Under the pieces are notes generated by a model. That model had not been told where the DNA came from and ran no database searches. It saw nothing but the letters and a program-made list of their open reading frames with translations. A stretch of DNA of 52,019 bases from Acidobacteriota bacterium (GTDB taxonomy: Bacteria > Acidobacteriota > UBA6911 > RPQK01 > DATIPO01), in contig DATIPQ010000114.1 of NCBI GenBank assembly GCA_035471785.1, positions 1-52,019 of the forward strand, in the 5' to 3' direction. The position numbers and the translations under genes were made by a program. Below are positions 34,357 through 42,641 of the stretch, piece by piece. The first letter of the stretch is position 1, and the number at the start of each line of letters is the position of its first letter.

Positions 34357-36621
34357 GTGCGCGTTCGTCTCCTCCATAACCGACTTGCCCGCCGCCTGGC
34401 CCGAAGCCGCAGGAGCCAAAACGCCTGGGCCCAACGCCTCGAACTCTCCCGCGGCCACCTTTCCGATCTGGTCAAGGGAAAGCATCCCTACCCTTCAGCC
34501 GCTACCCGCAAGAAGCTTCTGGACGGCCTCGATCTGGCCTTTGACGACCTCTTCGAAATCGAGGAGAGCGGGGCCTCTAAGAGCGCCCTGGAGAAGACAC
34601 GGGAAGCTGGCCCCCGCGCAGGTGCGGGGACGCCGGGTCCGCTGCTGGTCCAGGCGGTCCTCGCGGCCCTGCTGGTGGCCATCTGCACCGGCTCCTGGTA
34701 TGTCGTGGACCAGCTCTTCCTGGCGCCGCTGCCCTATCCTGATGCACAGCGGCTCCTCGTCGTCCGCCAGAAAGAGGGAGAGCGGATCGGCCCCAGCCCT
34801 TCCTGGCCCAACTTCATCGACATTCGCCAGCGGACTCGCCTGCTGGAGTCCATGGCGGCTTACGTCAGCGCCGACGGACTTCCCTTGCGCGACGCCTCGG
34901 GCAGCTTCGCCGTTGCGGGTGCCATCGTCACCGAAGACTTCTTCGATACTTTGGGCATCTCGACCCACCTGGGCCGTCTTGGGGAGCACAAGCCTGGCGG
35001 CGGTTCGGGCAATCGGGCCCCTATGCCGATCGCCATCGGATTCAATCTCTGGCGCGAGCGCTATGAGTCAGACCCCTCGGTTCTGGGTTCGGAAATCGAG
35101 ATGCACGGCATCCAGAGCGTCGTGTCGGCGGTCCTTCCCGAGGGCTTCAACTTCCCGGGAGAGAGCCAGATTTGGGCCCCCCACTCCTTCCTCCCCGCCG
35201 GAGTCGGCTCGCGCACGGCTCATAACCTGACCGAGGTCATCGCGCGCCTCAAAAAGGATGTCAGCCGATCTGAAGCCGCCCTGGAACTGGACGCCATCGC
35301 CTCGCGACTGGCTGCTCTCCACAGCGATCTGGAGCAGAACTTCGGCCTGGCGGCGGTGCCCCTGCGGACCCACCTCAACAGCAGTCTTCAGGAACGAGTC
35401 CTGCTCACGGCGGCCGTCGCCTTGCTGCTTTGGATTCTGGCCTTGCAAACCGTCATTCACTTCGGCGCTTTCTGCGGCGCCGGGAACCTCGGATGGGTGA
35501 GCTGCCTGGCGGCCGCGCTGGTGGGGTGGCCCGCAGGCCTGGGGTTAGGTCTCCTCCTGAAATCGGCCCTCAACGTCTCCTGGCTGGACCACTCCTTGGC
35601 GCAGCATTCAGGGATCTCGCTGGCCGGCTTGGCGGCGGTCAGCTCCGTGGTGGCTTTAAGCTTCGGGCTCATCCCCGCCATCTATCGGCGCCGATCGGCT
35701 CACCGGGGACCCTCCCGCTTCTTCATCCTGGCAGGGGCCTTGACCCCCTTTCTCGTCTTGCTGGGGACGGCCATCCATTTCGGGTACCAATGGCACACCG
35801 TGTCCAACGTCGATCTCGGCTTCGAACCCGCGGGGCTGATCGAGGTGCGGCTCAACCTGCCCGGCCAAACCGACGCCGATTGGCCCCCGCTGCGCGAGCA
35901 GGTCTTTGCCCTTCACGACCGCCTGCTGGAGAGAATCGAAAGCCTGCAAGGGGTCAAGAGAGCCGCGCTTGCCTTCTCGCCGCCGCTCTCGGACGCACTC
36001 AAGGTCGATTCGCTGATGCTCAGGGCCGACGATCCCCAAGGAAGCCGGCCCCTGGGCAACTTCGACTTCAGGGTAGTCAGTCGCGAATACTTCTCGCTCA
36101 TGGGCATGCCCCTGCTGGCTGGACGGGGATTCCGCCGCGGCGACGACGACGGCAGCCAACTGGTGGCAGTAGCCAACGAGAGTCTCGCCGCCCTGGTTTG
36201 GGGCAGCGAAGAAGAGGCGATTGGAAAACAAGTGCTGGTTCCCGGCCAATCTTTCGAAACGGGCGACAACCCGCGCCCCTTGCGCATCATCGGCGTGGTC
36301 CCCGACGTGCGGCAAAGGGGACTCAGCCGGACTCCCCGCCCGGCGCTCTACACGCCTTATACCCAGCATCCGGTGCGTGCGCCCTATATGCGGCTTCTGG
36401 TCAGGGCCTCCGATTCGCCTCAAGAAACGGCTGCGCTGGTCTGGCAAGTGGTGTATGAAGTCAGCCCCGAGATCCCCTCCTCCCAGCCGAGGATCCTGCA
36501 GGACCTCATCGAAGCCCGCACTCGCCCGCTCCGTTTCAAAGCCGTGCTCTCGATCTTCTCCGCCGGGCTGGGGGCGCTTCTCTGCGCCGCCGCCATCTTT
36601 CTGGCTCACAGGAGCGCCTAG
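34357..36621 (+). CDS. HTH domain fused to a degenerate MacB/ADOP-like permease
   Basis: A 754-residue fusion. Residues 1-70 form an XRE/lambda-repressor-like helix-turn-helix (NAWAQRLELSRGHLSDLVKG, then SAATRKKLLDGLDLAFDDLF), not seen in the other permeases here. A membrane segment follows (VQAVLAALLVAICTGSWYVV), then a MacB_PCD domain (PLPYPDAQRLLVVRQ), a shortened first FtsX block without its Arg-rich coupling loop, and a second MacB_PCD domain. It ends just after the first helix of the last FtsX block, ALLCAAAIFLAHRSA. It has few membrane segments and lacks both coupling loops, so it may be a membrane-bound regulator rather than a transporter. The GTG start has no ribosome binding site. 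The stop is provided by a repeat end (CTAGCGC). Confidence 0.85.
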   Translation: MRVRLLHNRLARRLARSRRSQNAWAQRLELSRGHLSDLVKGKHPYPSAATRKKLLDGLDLAFDDLFEIEESGASKSALEKTREAGPRAGAGTPGPLLVQAVLAALLVAICTGSWYVVDQLFLAPLPYPDAQRLLVVRQKEGERIGPSPSWPNFIDIRQRTRLLESMAAYVSADGLPLRDASGSFAVAGAIVTEDFFDTLGISTHLGRLGEHKPGGGSGNRAPMPIAIGFNLWRERYESDPSVLGSEIEMHGIQSVVSAVLPEGFNFPGESQIWAPHSFLPAGVGSRTAHNLTEVIARLKKDVSRSEAALELDAIASRLAALHSDLEQNFGLAAVPLRTHLNSSLQERVLLTAAVALLLWILALQTVIHFGAFCGAGNLGWVSCLAAALVGWPAGLGLGLLLKSALNVSWLDHSLAQHSGISLAGLAAVSSVVALSFGLIPAIYRRRSAHRGPSRFFILAGALTPFLVLLGTAIHFGYQWHTVSNVDLGFEPAGLIEVRLNLPGQTDADWPPLREQVFALHDRLLERIESLQGVKRAALAFSPPLSDALKVDSLMLRADDPQGSRPLGNFDFRVVSREYFSLMGMPLLAGRGFRRGDDDGSQLVAVANESLAALVWGSEEEAIGKQVLVPGQSFETGDNPRPLRIIGVVPDVRQRGLSRTPRPALYTPYTQHPVRAPYMRLLVRASDSPQETAALVWQVVYEVSPEIPSSQPRILQDLIEARTRPLRFKAVLSIFSAGLGALLCAAAIFLAHRSA

Positions 36622-36875
36622 CGCTGCCGGTCATAAGTTCTGAGCCAGGGCCCTCCGTTCTTGTCCCTGACAGGGACGGATTCGCCCGCCCAACGACTGT
36701 GCTAAAAGTCAAGTCCGGGCTCGCTGAAGGCGAGCGATTCGCCAGCCCAGGGTCAGCCCCGGCGAGCGCCAGCGAGACGGCGGCGCCACCCTGGGTTTGG
36801 AAGGCAAAGGTGCGAACGCTGAAGGCGTGGGATAACGCCACAGGCTGGCTCAAAACTTCTGACGCAATGCACTAG
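36618..36875. repeat. element between convergent stop codons, with inverted ends
   Basis: Both edges read inward as CTAG-(T/C)GC, then GTCA and AAGTT(T/C)TGAGCCAG (36618-36648 plus; 36875-36845 minus). Both thus supply the TAG stop codons of the two converging genes. The interior holds a perfect palindrome GTCCCTGACAGGGAC (36663-36677) and a hairpin GCTCGC-TGAAG-GCGAGC (36719-36735). It also holds the shared hairpin unit 36813-36837 and a segment that matches 33351-33448 in inverse orientation. The two hairpins could end transcription from both sides. No gene is supportable in this 250-base gap. Confidence 0.72.
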
Positions 36876-38143
36876 CGCGGACCATTGCCTTGGTCTCGAG
36901 CCTCCTGGATGAGCGCCTGGGCCCACTCGATGGAACCGGGATCGGTTCCGCCCAAGACCAGAGCCAGGTCGAAGGCGAAGGCCATCTCCTCGAGTTGAGG
37001 CCCCAACTTGAAGAGGCCGCTGTGCAGATAAGGGCGCAGCGGACGCAGGTCGATCAGAGTCCACCTGTGAGGAGAGGACACGGCCGCAATGGGCGCCCAT
37101 TCCTCGTGATCGGAAATCGACCAGTGACGGCCCGGCTCGTTGATGACGCTGATGCCGACGTGCAGCGATTCGTAACCGTTGAATCGGGCCAATTCGCCGG
37201 CCAGATTGCCCAACGTGAAGACGTTGCCCTGGTTGCGTCCTCTGAGGCTGTGCCAGTGGCCCGATTTGATGAGCACCCTGGGAAGCGAATCACCGGCTGC
37301 CTGAGCCCTCCGGTACTGGCGCAAAAAGGCGTCCTTCATCATCTCCTCCCTTTCCAGGTTCGAGAAGTAGCCGCTGGGATTCTCGCGGGTGTGCTCTCTG
37401 AAAAGACGGATGTTGCGGGCGGAAGAGGCCAGCCATTGCAGCTTCCAGCGCACCTCGGCGTCCTCCCCCTCGGCCTGCCCCGGCAAGGCCTCGAACAGCT
37501 CGGGCTTGCTGCCCATCAACCGCTCCCGCTCCAGCAGGTTGGCGAGATTGAATTCCCTGGCCTGCCGGGCAAGGCTGGAGAGCTTGGCGGACAGGTCCGG
37601 GTCCGTCACCGACTGCGACAACTGGCGCAGCGCCGGCGCCGACGAAAGCGATCGGTCGACGCCCCAGACGCGGGGAATCCGCGCGCCCTCGATGGCCGAG
37701 ACGTCGGCGATCATGTGGAGTTCCTGATCGGTGTAGAAGTGAAGGGCGCCAGGGTACTCCGAGGCCACCTCGACCACGCCTTCCCTGCCCTTCTCGCGCC
37801 CCGCCAGCGACATGGCCTCGATGATGAACGGCCCCTGTTCGAGGGCCAGGTAGTCGAATCCATAACTGGAATGCAGCGCCTTGAAGAGAGCCGTGGTGAA
37901 CTGGGGGACCTGTTTGACGTTATGAGGCTCACCCAGCACCACGAACTGCGCCAGAGCGGCCTGCTTGAGCAGGTAGTCCAGCCCTGGACCGCCCAGTTCG
38001 CCTTCTTCGTCAATGCGATGGCTGTTGGCCTGCAACATCTCCTCTAGCGTGGGTCCCGGCTGGGCGGCCAGCGCGGAGGCCAGAAGTCCCGTGACGGCTG
38101 CTGAACGCATCCACTCAGGCATCGATATCTGTAATCGCTTCAT
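36872..38143 (-). CDS. secreted erythromycin-esterase/ChaN-like protein
   Basis: A 423-residue protein with an N-terminal signal peptide (AAVTGLLASALAAQ, cleavage near residue 28). The motif FVVLGEPHNVKQVPQFTTAL near residues 68-87 and DYLALEQGPFIIEAM near 97 resemble the EreA/ChaN/TIKI superfamily, in which a Glu-Glu-His set acts in hydrolysis or metal/haem binding. Two later His motifs, VLIKSGHWHSLRGRN and GRHWSISDHEEW, could complete it. The family includes peptidases, haem-binding proteins and macrolide esterases, so resistance cannot be claimed. ATG at 38143 has a weak CCAGGG upstream; a second ATG seven codons on is possible. The TAG stop lies in the repeat end. Confidence 0.75.
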   Translation of the reverse strand: MKRLQISMPEWMRSAAVTGLLASALAAQPGPTLEEMLQANSHRIDEEGELGGPGLDYLLKQAALAQFVVLGEPHNVKQVPQFTTALFKALHSSYGFDYLALEQGPFIIEAMSLAGREKGREGVVEVASEYPGALHFYTDQELHMIADVSAIEGARIPRVWGVDRSLSSAPALRQLSQSVTDPDLSAKLSSLARQAREFNLANLLERERLMGSKPELFEALPGQAEGEDAEVRWKLQWLASSARNIRLFREHTRENPSGYFSNLEREEMMKDAFLRQYRRAQAAGDSLPRVLIKSGHWHSLRGRNQGNVFTLGNLAGELARFNGYESLHVGISVINEPGRHWSISDHEEWAPIAAVSSPHRWTLIDLRPLRPYLHSGLFKLGPQLEEMAFAFDLALVLGGTDPGSIEWAQALIQEARDQGNGPR

Positions 38144-38261
38144 ACCCTGGCATCAAAGGGCTTGAACGGTCGGAAGTCAACGGGGCGGGCGGGGAATATG
38201 TTCGGGGTGTTCGGACTTGGCCGGTTTCTCCGAACGTTTAGGAACAGTTTTGCCGAGTTGG

Positions 38262-40184
38262 TTAGGCCTGGCCGTCGTCCTCGGCGGCAAAGGGAGGCAC
38301 GGGGCATCCCAGGGTGTCGGCGATCCCGCGCAGCAGTTCCCCTTCTTTGACCGTCACCCGGTTGTCGCTGGACACGGTGGCGGCGCAGGCCTTGAGCAAC
38401 TCGCGCTTGATCTGGGGCGAACCCTCATTGAGCGTCTCGAGAGCCCGGCCCAGGTCATCCAACCCGCACTCCTGGCGGGAACACCAGCGCAAATCAGCAA
38501 GATCGAGCACCTGGGCGCCGGTGTGGAATGCCCTGCGGGCCTCGATGACGTCGCCGTGGCCCGCATAGGACAGGCGGCTGAGCAGCACCGAGCAGGGCTG
38601 GGCCAGCACTTTAAGCGAGCGGTGGCGGACCGGGGGCGGCTTGCTGGCACCGAACTCGGCCTCCAGGTGGCGCATCAGCACGCGTCCCAGCACCCATTCG
38701 AAGACGGCCTCCCGCTCGTCGGCGGCGATGAGGCCGTCGACGCAGGTCCGAAAAGACCGATATTGATCGGGCGAAAGGCCGCGCAACGCCGAAATGGCCA
38801 TATCCACCAGCGGCAGGCGGGCCTGAGGACCTGCCTTGCGCACTTCAGGCAAAAGCTGCGCCGTCAGCTTGACCACCTGCGGATCGGCCTTTTCCTGCAG
38901 CAAAACCATCTGACGCGAACGCACCTGGTCGTCTTCGTGGAGCAAGAGCGCGTAGATGAGCGCGCGGGCGCTGTAGGTTTCGCGGACGGAGTCGAGCAGG
39001 ACCGCGGGCAACGTGGCCAGGAGCCTGGACATGAACCCGTAGCTCTCAGAGTGGGGCGTTCCGGCCCGCTCCAGGATGCGGGTGGCCAGCAGGTCCTTGG
39101 GCTTCATGTCCACCAGCGGGACGGGAGGAGTCGTGGCTTCCTCGGCCTGCTCCTCGGGCGGCTTGAGGCGCGGAAAGCGTCCGTCGAAATCGGGCTCCAG
39201 CCGCAGGATGCGCTGCTTGAGGGGCGGATGGGTGGCGGCCCAGCGGGAATAGCTCCTTTCCAGCCGGGCGGAAAAGAGCATATGGCTGATCTCTTGGGTT
39301 GAAGCCGCCATCTTGGCCGCACGCCGGCCCAGCCCGCCGATTTTCTTGAGCGCTCCCGACAGCCCGTGTGGATTGCGGGTGAACTGCACAGCCGAGGCGT
39401 CGGCCAAGAACTCGCGCTGGCGCGAGACGGCCGACTTGATCAGGCTGGCGCTCAGCGTCCCCACCCAGCCGATCACCAGCAGTCCGGCGCCCAGCATGAA
39501 GATGGCCCCGTTGCCGTCTTTCTTCTTGGACGAGGACGAACTCCTGCTGCGTCCCGCCGAGCGCATGATCATCTCGCCCACCAAGCCCAGCACCAGAATG
39601 CCGTGAGCCAGGCCGATAAGGCGCAGGTTGAGGCGCATGTCGCCGTTGAGGATGTGGCTGAACTCGTGCGCGATCACGCCTTGGACCTCTTCCCGCTTGA
39701 GCAGCTTCACCGTGCCTTCGGTGACGCCGACGACGGCGTCTCCAGGCTGGTACCCGGCGGCGAAGGCGTTGATCCCCTCTTCCTGCAGCAGGTAGACGGG
39801 CGGCACGGGGACGCCCGAAGCCAAGGCCATCTCCTCGACCACGTTGAGGACGCGGCGTTCGTTGAGGTCGCTGGTCTGGGGCGGAATCAGGCGTCCGCCC
39901 ATCGATTCCGCCACCACCCGTCCGCCGCCCCTCAGGCTCCACAGCTTCCACAGTGAGCCCGACCCCACGATGGTCACCACCGAGATCAAGGAAATCCAGA
40001 AAATCGGTACGTTGACCAAGTCGAGTTGAGAGAAGACCTCGCCTTCATCGCTGAAGGCGTAGGTGAAGACTCCCAGCAGGAGCAGGTAGACGGCCAGGAA
40101 CACCGCCAGGACCGCCAGCGCAAATAAAAAGAGCAGCCTGCGGCTGTTGCGCCGCGCCAGCTCTTGATGCTCGAAAAAGTCCAT
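38262..40184 (-). CDS. htpX: M48-family zinc metalloprotease, HtpX-like
   Basis: A 640-residue membrane protease. Two N-terminal helices (about 20-42 and 62-85) are followed by the catalytic motif HEFSH near residue 172 and the third ligand in REFLADASAVQF near 250. Between these lie a third and fourth hydrophobic segment. The C-terminal 300 residues, absent from short HtpX proteins, are predicted helical and may be a substrate-sorting domain. Such long forms exist beside lemA genes. The ATG at 40184 lacks a clear ribosome binding site. The lemA gene lies 112 bases upstream on the same strand. The pair probably acts in membrane protein quality control. Confidence 0.92.
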   Translation of the reverse strand: MDFFEHQELARRNSRRLLFLFALAVLAVFLAVYLLLLGVFTYAFSDEGEVFSQLDLVNVPIFWISLISVVTIVGSGSLWKLWSLRGGGRVVAESMGGRLIPPQTSDLNERRVLNVVEEMALASGVPVPPVYLLQEEGINAFAAGYQPGDAVVGVTEGTVKLLKREEVQGVIAHEFSHILNGDMRLNLRLIGLAHGILVLGLVGEMIMRSAGRSRSSSSSKKKDGNGAIFMLGAGLLVIGWVGTLSASLIKSAVSRQREFLADASAVQFTRNPHGLSGALKKIGGLGRRAAKMAASTQEISHMLFSARLERSYSRWAATHPPLKQRILRLEPDFDGRFPRLKPPEEQAEEATTPPVPLVDMKPKDLLATRILERAGTPHSESYGFMSRLLATLPAVLLDSVRETYSARALIYALLLHEDDQVRSRQMVLLQEKADPQVVKLTAQLLPEVRKAGPQARLPLVDMAISALRGLSPDQYRSFRTCVDGLIAADEREAVFEWVLGRVLMRHLEAEFGASKPPPVRHRSLKVLAQPCSVLLSRLSYAGHGDVIEARRAFHTGAQVLDLADLRWCSRQECGLDDLGRALETLNEGSPQIKRELLKACAATVSSDNRVTVKEGELLRGIADTLGCPVPPFAAEDDGQA

Positions 40185-40296
40185 GTGGTCTGATCGCTAG
40201 GGCCACAAGGCGGCCGACAAGTTCGCCCACCCGTCAAGTTCTGCCGCCCTCGTCGACGGCCGGTATTCTCTCGATGGTATTGGTCTCTCGCTCATA

Positions 40297-40893
40297 CTAG
40301 GTGAAGGAGACCTTGGGCGCCTCACGTTCCTCGGGCGCGGCGATCACGTCCAGCAATTCGGCCTGCTGAAAATTGAACATGCCGGCGATGATGTTGTTGG
40401 GGAAGGACTCGCGATAGGTGTTGTACTGCATGACCGAATCGTTGTAGGACTGGCGGGCGAAGGCCACCTTGTTCTCGGTAGCGGTCAGTTCTTCGCTCAA
40501 CTGCATCATGTTCTGGTTGGCCTTCAGGTCGGGGTAGGACTCCATCACCGCGAAGAGTCGTCCCAGGGCTCCTTGCAGGGCTCCCTCGGCTCCGCTCAGA
40601 TTGCGGATGGCGTCGGGATCGTCGGGGTTGGAGGCCGCCCTGTCGTTGGCCTGCTGAGCCAGGTTGCGGGCCTCGGTGACGGCCTGAAGCGTCTCCCTTT
40701 CGTGCTTCATGTAGCCTTTGGCCGTCTCCACCAGGTTGGGGATCAGGTCATAGCGCCGCTTCAACTGCACGTCGATCTGCGCGAAGGCATTCTTGAAGCG
40801 GTTGCGCAGGCTCACCAAGCGGTTGTATTTGCCCGCTACCAGCACCACCGCCAGCAGCAGGACCACAATCAGGACGATCAGAAACAAGTACAT
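40297..40893 (-). CDS. lemA: LemA family protein
   Basis: A 198-residue protein of standard LemA length. The N-terminal helix LFLIVLIVVLLLAVVLVAG (about residues 3-21) is followed by the conserved NRLVSLRNRFKNAFAQIDVQ and LKRRYDLIPNLVETAKGYMK. The rest is a helical domain with YPDLKANQNMMQL and ENKVAFARQSYNDSVMQYN. It has a ribosome binding site, AAAGGTGG, five bases from the ATG. It often pairs with HtpX-type proteases, as here; its biochemical role is not settled. Confidence 0.94.
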   Translation of the reverse strand: MYLFLIVLIVVLLLAVVLVAGKYNRLVSLRNRFKNAFAQIDVQLKRRYDLIPNLVETAKGYMKHERETLQAVTEARNLAQQANDRAASNPDDPDAIRNLSGAEGALQGALGRLFAVMESYPDLKANQNMMQLSEELTATENKVAFARQSYNDSVMQYNTYRESFPNNIIAGMFNFQQAELLDVIAAPEEREAPKVSFT

Positions 40894-41043
40894 GAGTCCA
40901 CCTTTCCTTGGGAAGAATTCCCCGTGCCCATGTTTGTACTGCTACCCACCCCGCCCGTCAACCGGCATATACGCCGCGGCCCTTCAGGGCATTCAGTGGC
41001 TGTCGAGCGTTGGGGGGGGAGGAGGCTGACCGCCTCGCGACCG

Positions 41044-42096
41044 TCACTTGTAGGCCACTGCCGCGCTCGAAGGTCCGGTCAAGGGAATGATCTCGAAGCG
41101 CTTGAATCCGGCTTCTCCGCACCATTGGCGGAAATCGGCTCCCGTGTAATCGAAGCCGTCGCCCAACTCGATGAGCATGTTGAGGGACATCAACAAACCG
41201 AAGGCGTTCTCCCGCCGCGCGTCGTCGATGATGTTCTCGACGGCGATGAAGGCCCCGCCCTCGGGAAGGGCTCGAAAGGCCTTGGCGATGAGCATCTTTT
41301 TCTTCTCCAGATTCCAGTCGTGGAGGATATTGCCCATTGTAATCACGTCGGCTTTCGGCAATTCGTCCTTGAAAAAGTCGCCGCCGACAGCTTCGATGCG
41401 GCCGCTCAGGCCCGCCTCCTCGATGTGCTGGCGGGCATGGGGCTTCACCACCGGCAGGTCGAAGCTCTTGAAGGTGAGATGAGGATGTTGTCGGGCCACC
41501 GTGCGTGACAGGAGCGCCAAGGCGCCCCCGATGTCGCTGACCGTCCGGTAGCGGGAAAAGTCGAACTTGCGGGCCAGTGCCTCGAAGTTGGCCGCCTGAA
41601 ACCCGGTCATGGCCGCCAGAAAAGTGCCGAGCTTGGCGTGATCAGCGTAGAGTTCCTCGAAAATCGGCTTGCCGTGCACCTTGCCTTCCGTCTGGGCCTG
41701 ACCAGTCCTCAGCGCGGTTCCCAGGTCGTTCCAGAATCCGAAGAGCCGCGAATTCAGCATCTCGGGAAGCCCTCCGATGTAGCGGGGACTGCTTCGGTCC
41801 AGGAAGGCCGCCGTTTCGGGGGTGTTGCGATAGCGTCCCTGGGGACCGTCGCCCTCCCGGTCGAGGAACTTGAGGGCCACCAGAGCATCGAAAAAGTCAT
41901 ACCAGCCGCGAGGATGCATCTCGAGTTCCCGGCCCAGCTCCTGGGCCGTCATGGTCCTCTTTCCCAGCACCGAAAACAAGTCGAACTCCACCGCCGTCAG
42001 CAGGACCTTGGAGGCCCAAAATGCGGTCGCGGTCTGCAGGATGTAGCCGGCATCCAGAGGGCGGCTGTCATCCTTTTCAAATCTGACGCTGTGCAT
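41044..42096 (-). CDS. SAM-dependent O-methyltransferase (acetylserotonin/hydroxyneurosporene-like)
   Basis: A 350-residue methyltransferase. The N-terminal winged-helix dimerisation domain (ILQTATAFWASKVLLTAVEF, then GWYDFFDALVALKF) is followed by a Rossmann domain with the SAM motif TVSDIGGALALLSRTVARQH near residue 187 and the catalytic-His region ITMGNILHDWNLEKKKML near 265. The SAM loop reads DIGGALA instead of the common DVGGGxG, a mild change. The ATG has AGGGAGAG seven bases upstream. The gene is alone, so the acceptor substrate is unknown. A 256-base gap upstream contains a GC-rich stretch and the next promoter only. Confidence 0.9.
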   Translation of the reverse strand: MHSVRFEKDDSRPLDAGYILQTATAFWASKVLLTAVEFDLFSVLGKRTMTAQELGRELEMHPRGWYDFFDALVALKFLDREGDGPQGRYRNTPETAAFLDRSSPRYIGGLPEMLNSRLFGFWNDLGTALRTGQAQTEGKVHGKPIFEELYADHAKLGTFLAAMTGFQAANFEALARKFDFSRYRTVSDIGGALALLSRTVARQHPHLTFKSFDLPVVKPHARQHIEEAGLSGRIEAVGGDFFKDELPKADVITMGNILHDWNLEKKKMLIAKAFRALPEGGAFIAVENIIDDARRENAFGLLMSLNMLIELGDGFDYTGADFRQWCGEAGFKRFEIIPLTGPSSAAVAYK

Positions 42097-42327
42097 CTCA
42101 TTCTCTCCCTGCCACGCCGGCGCTCAGCGGCGCCGGGCAAAAGGCGCAAAAACGTCGCCGGGCGCCGCCGCCGTCCCTGCGCCAGAGGGTAAATTAACTC
42201 TCTTGCCCGGCGGGGGCAACAAAAATCAAACGAACCTGCCATTTCGTCGCTCACAGAGGGGATGACGCGTTCTAGATAGTGGGCCACTTGTGTGAGGTGG
42301 ACTCAGCCCAACCAAAGAACCATAAAA

Positions 42328-42356
42328 TTGACTAGACTAGTCAGATTCTCTTATGA
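42328..42356 (+). promoter_or_regulatory. promoter and operator of the Phd/VapC pair
   Basis: TTGACT (42328-42333), 17 bases and TTATGA (42351-42356) precede the antitoxin ATG at 42365 by eight bases, giving a leaderless arrangement. Between the boxes lies the perfect palindrome TGACTAG-A-CTAGTCA at 42329-42343, overlapping the -35 box, as expected for autorepression by a Phd/YefM antitoxin. Confidence 0.6.
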
Positions 42357-42364
42357 TCGGAGCT

Positions 42365-42640
42365 ATGGACGTGTATTCGACTTATGAGGCCAAAGCCAAG
42401 TTCAGCGAGATCATGCGCAAGGTCCGTGCCGGACAGCATGTCTTCGTGACCTTTCACGGACGCAAGGTGGCTGAAATCAGGCCCATCGCCCAAGAGGAGC
42501 AGTCGCTTGAGGACAGGGTACGCCAACTGAGGCAGGAAGGAGTCATGGTGCCTTCTTCCTATCCCCGTCCGCACGGCATGCCGAAGCCGATTGCCGTACC
42601 TTCGGGAGCGCTCCGACGATTTCTGGAGGAGCGTGACTGA
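42365..42640 (+). CDS. Phd/YefM-family antitoxin
   Basis: A 91-residue antitoxin. The N-terminal 55 residues (YSTYEAKAKFSEIMRKVRAG, FVTFHGRKVAEIRPI) form the Phd/YefM DNA-binding and dimerisation fold, and the C-terminal tail (KPIAVPSGALRRFLEERD) should bind the toxin. ATG at 42365 is preferred over ATG at 42353 because the latter overlaps the -10 box. The GGAG at 42359 is only two bases before the ATG and too close for normal initiation. It is followed one base later by the toxin start. Confidence 0.88.
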   Translation: MDVYSTYEAKAKFSEIMRKVRAGQHVFVTFHGRKVAEIRPIAQEEQSLEDRVRQLRQEGVMVPSSYPRPHGMPKPIAVPSGALRRFLEERD

Positions 42641-42641
42641 C

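Larger units (their letters stand above)
33203..36875. mobile_element. putative segment bounded by inverted repeats (SDR plus HTH-permease genes)
   Basis: The outer ends of this 3.67 kb segment are inverted copies of the same 25-base sequence starting CTAGTGCA, with two mismatches, followed inwards by a further matching stretch of about 95 bases. It holds one dehydrogenase and one unusual permease fusion, and both flanking genes end exactly in the repeat. This could be a passively moved unit, or just two independent insertions of a small non-autonomous element in opposite orientation. There is no transposase. CTAG is at both edges and could be a four-base target duplication or part of the repeat. 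Confidence 0.3.

Noticed and set aside
36872-38143. Macrolide resistance gene
   Set aside because: Similarity to erythromycin esterase is at superfamily level only, and the secretion signal does not fit a cytoplasmic drug-inactivating enzyme.
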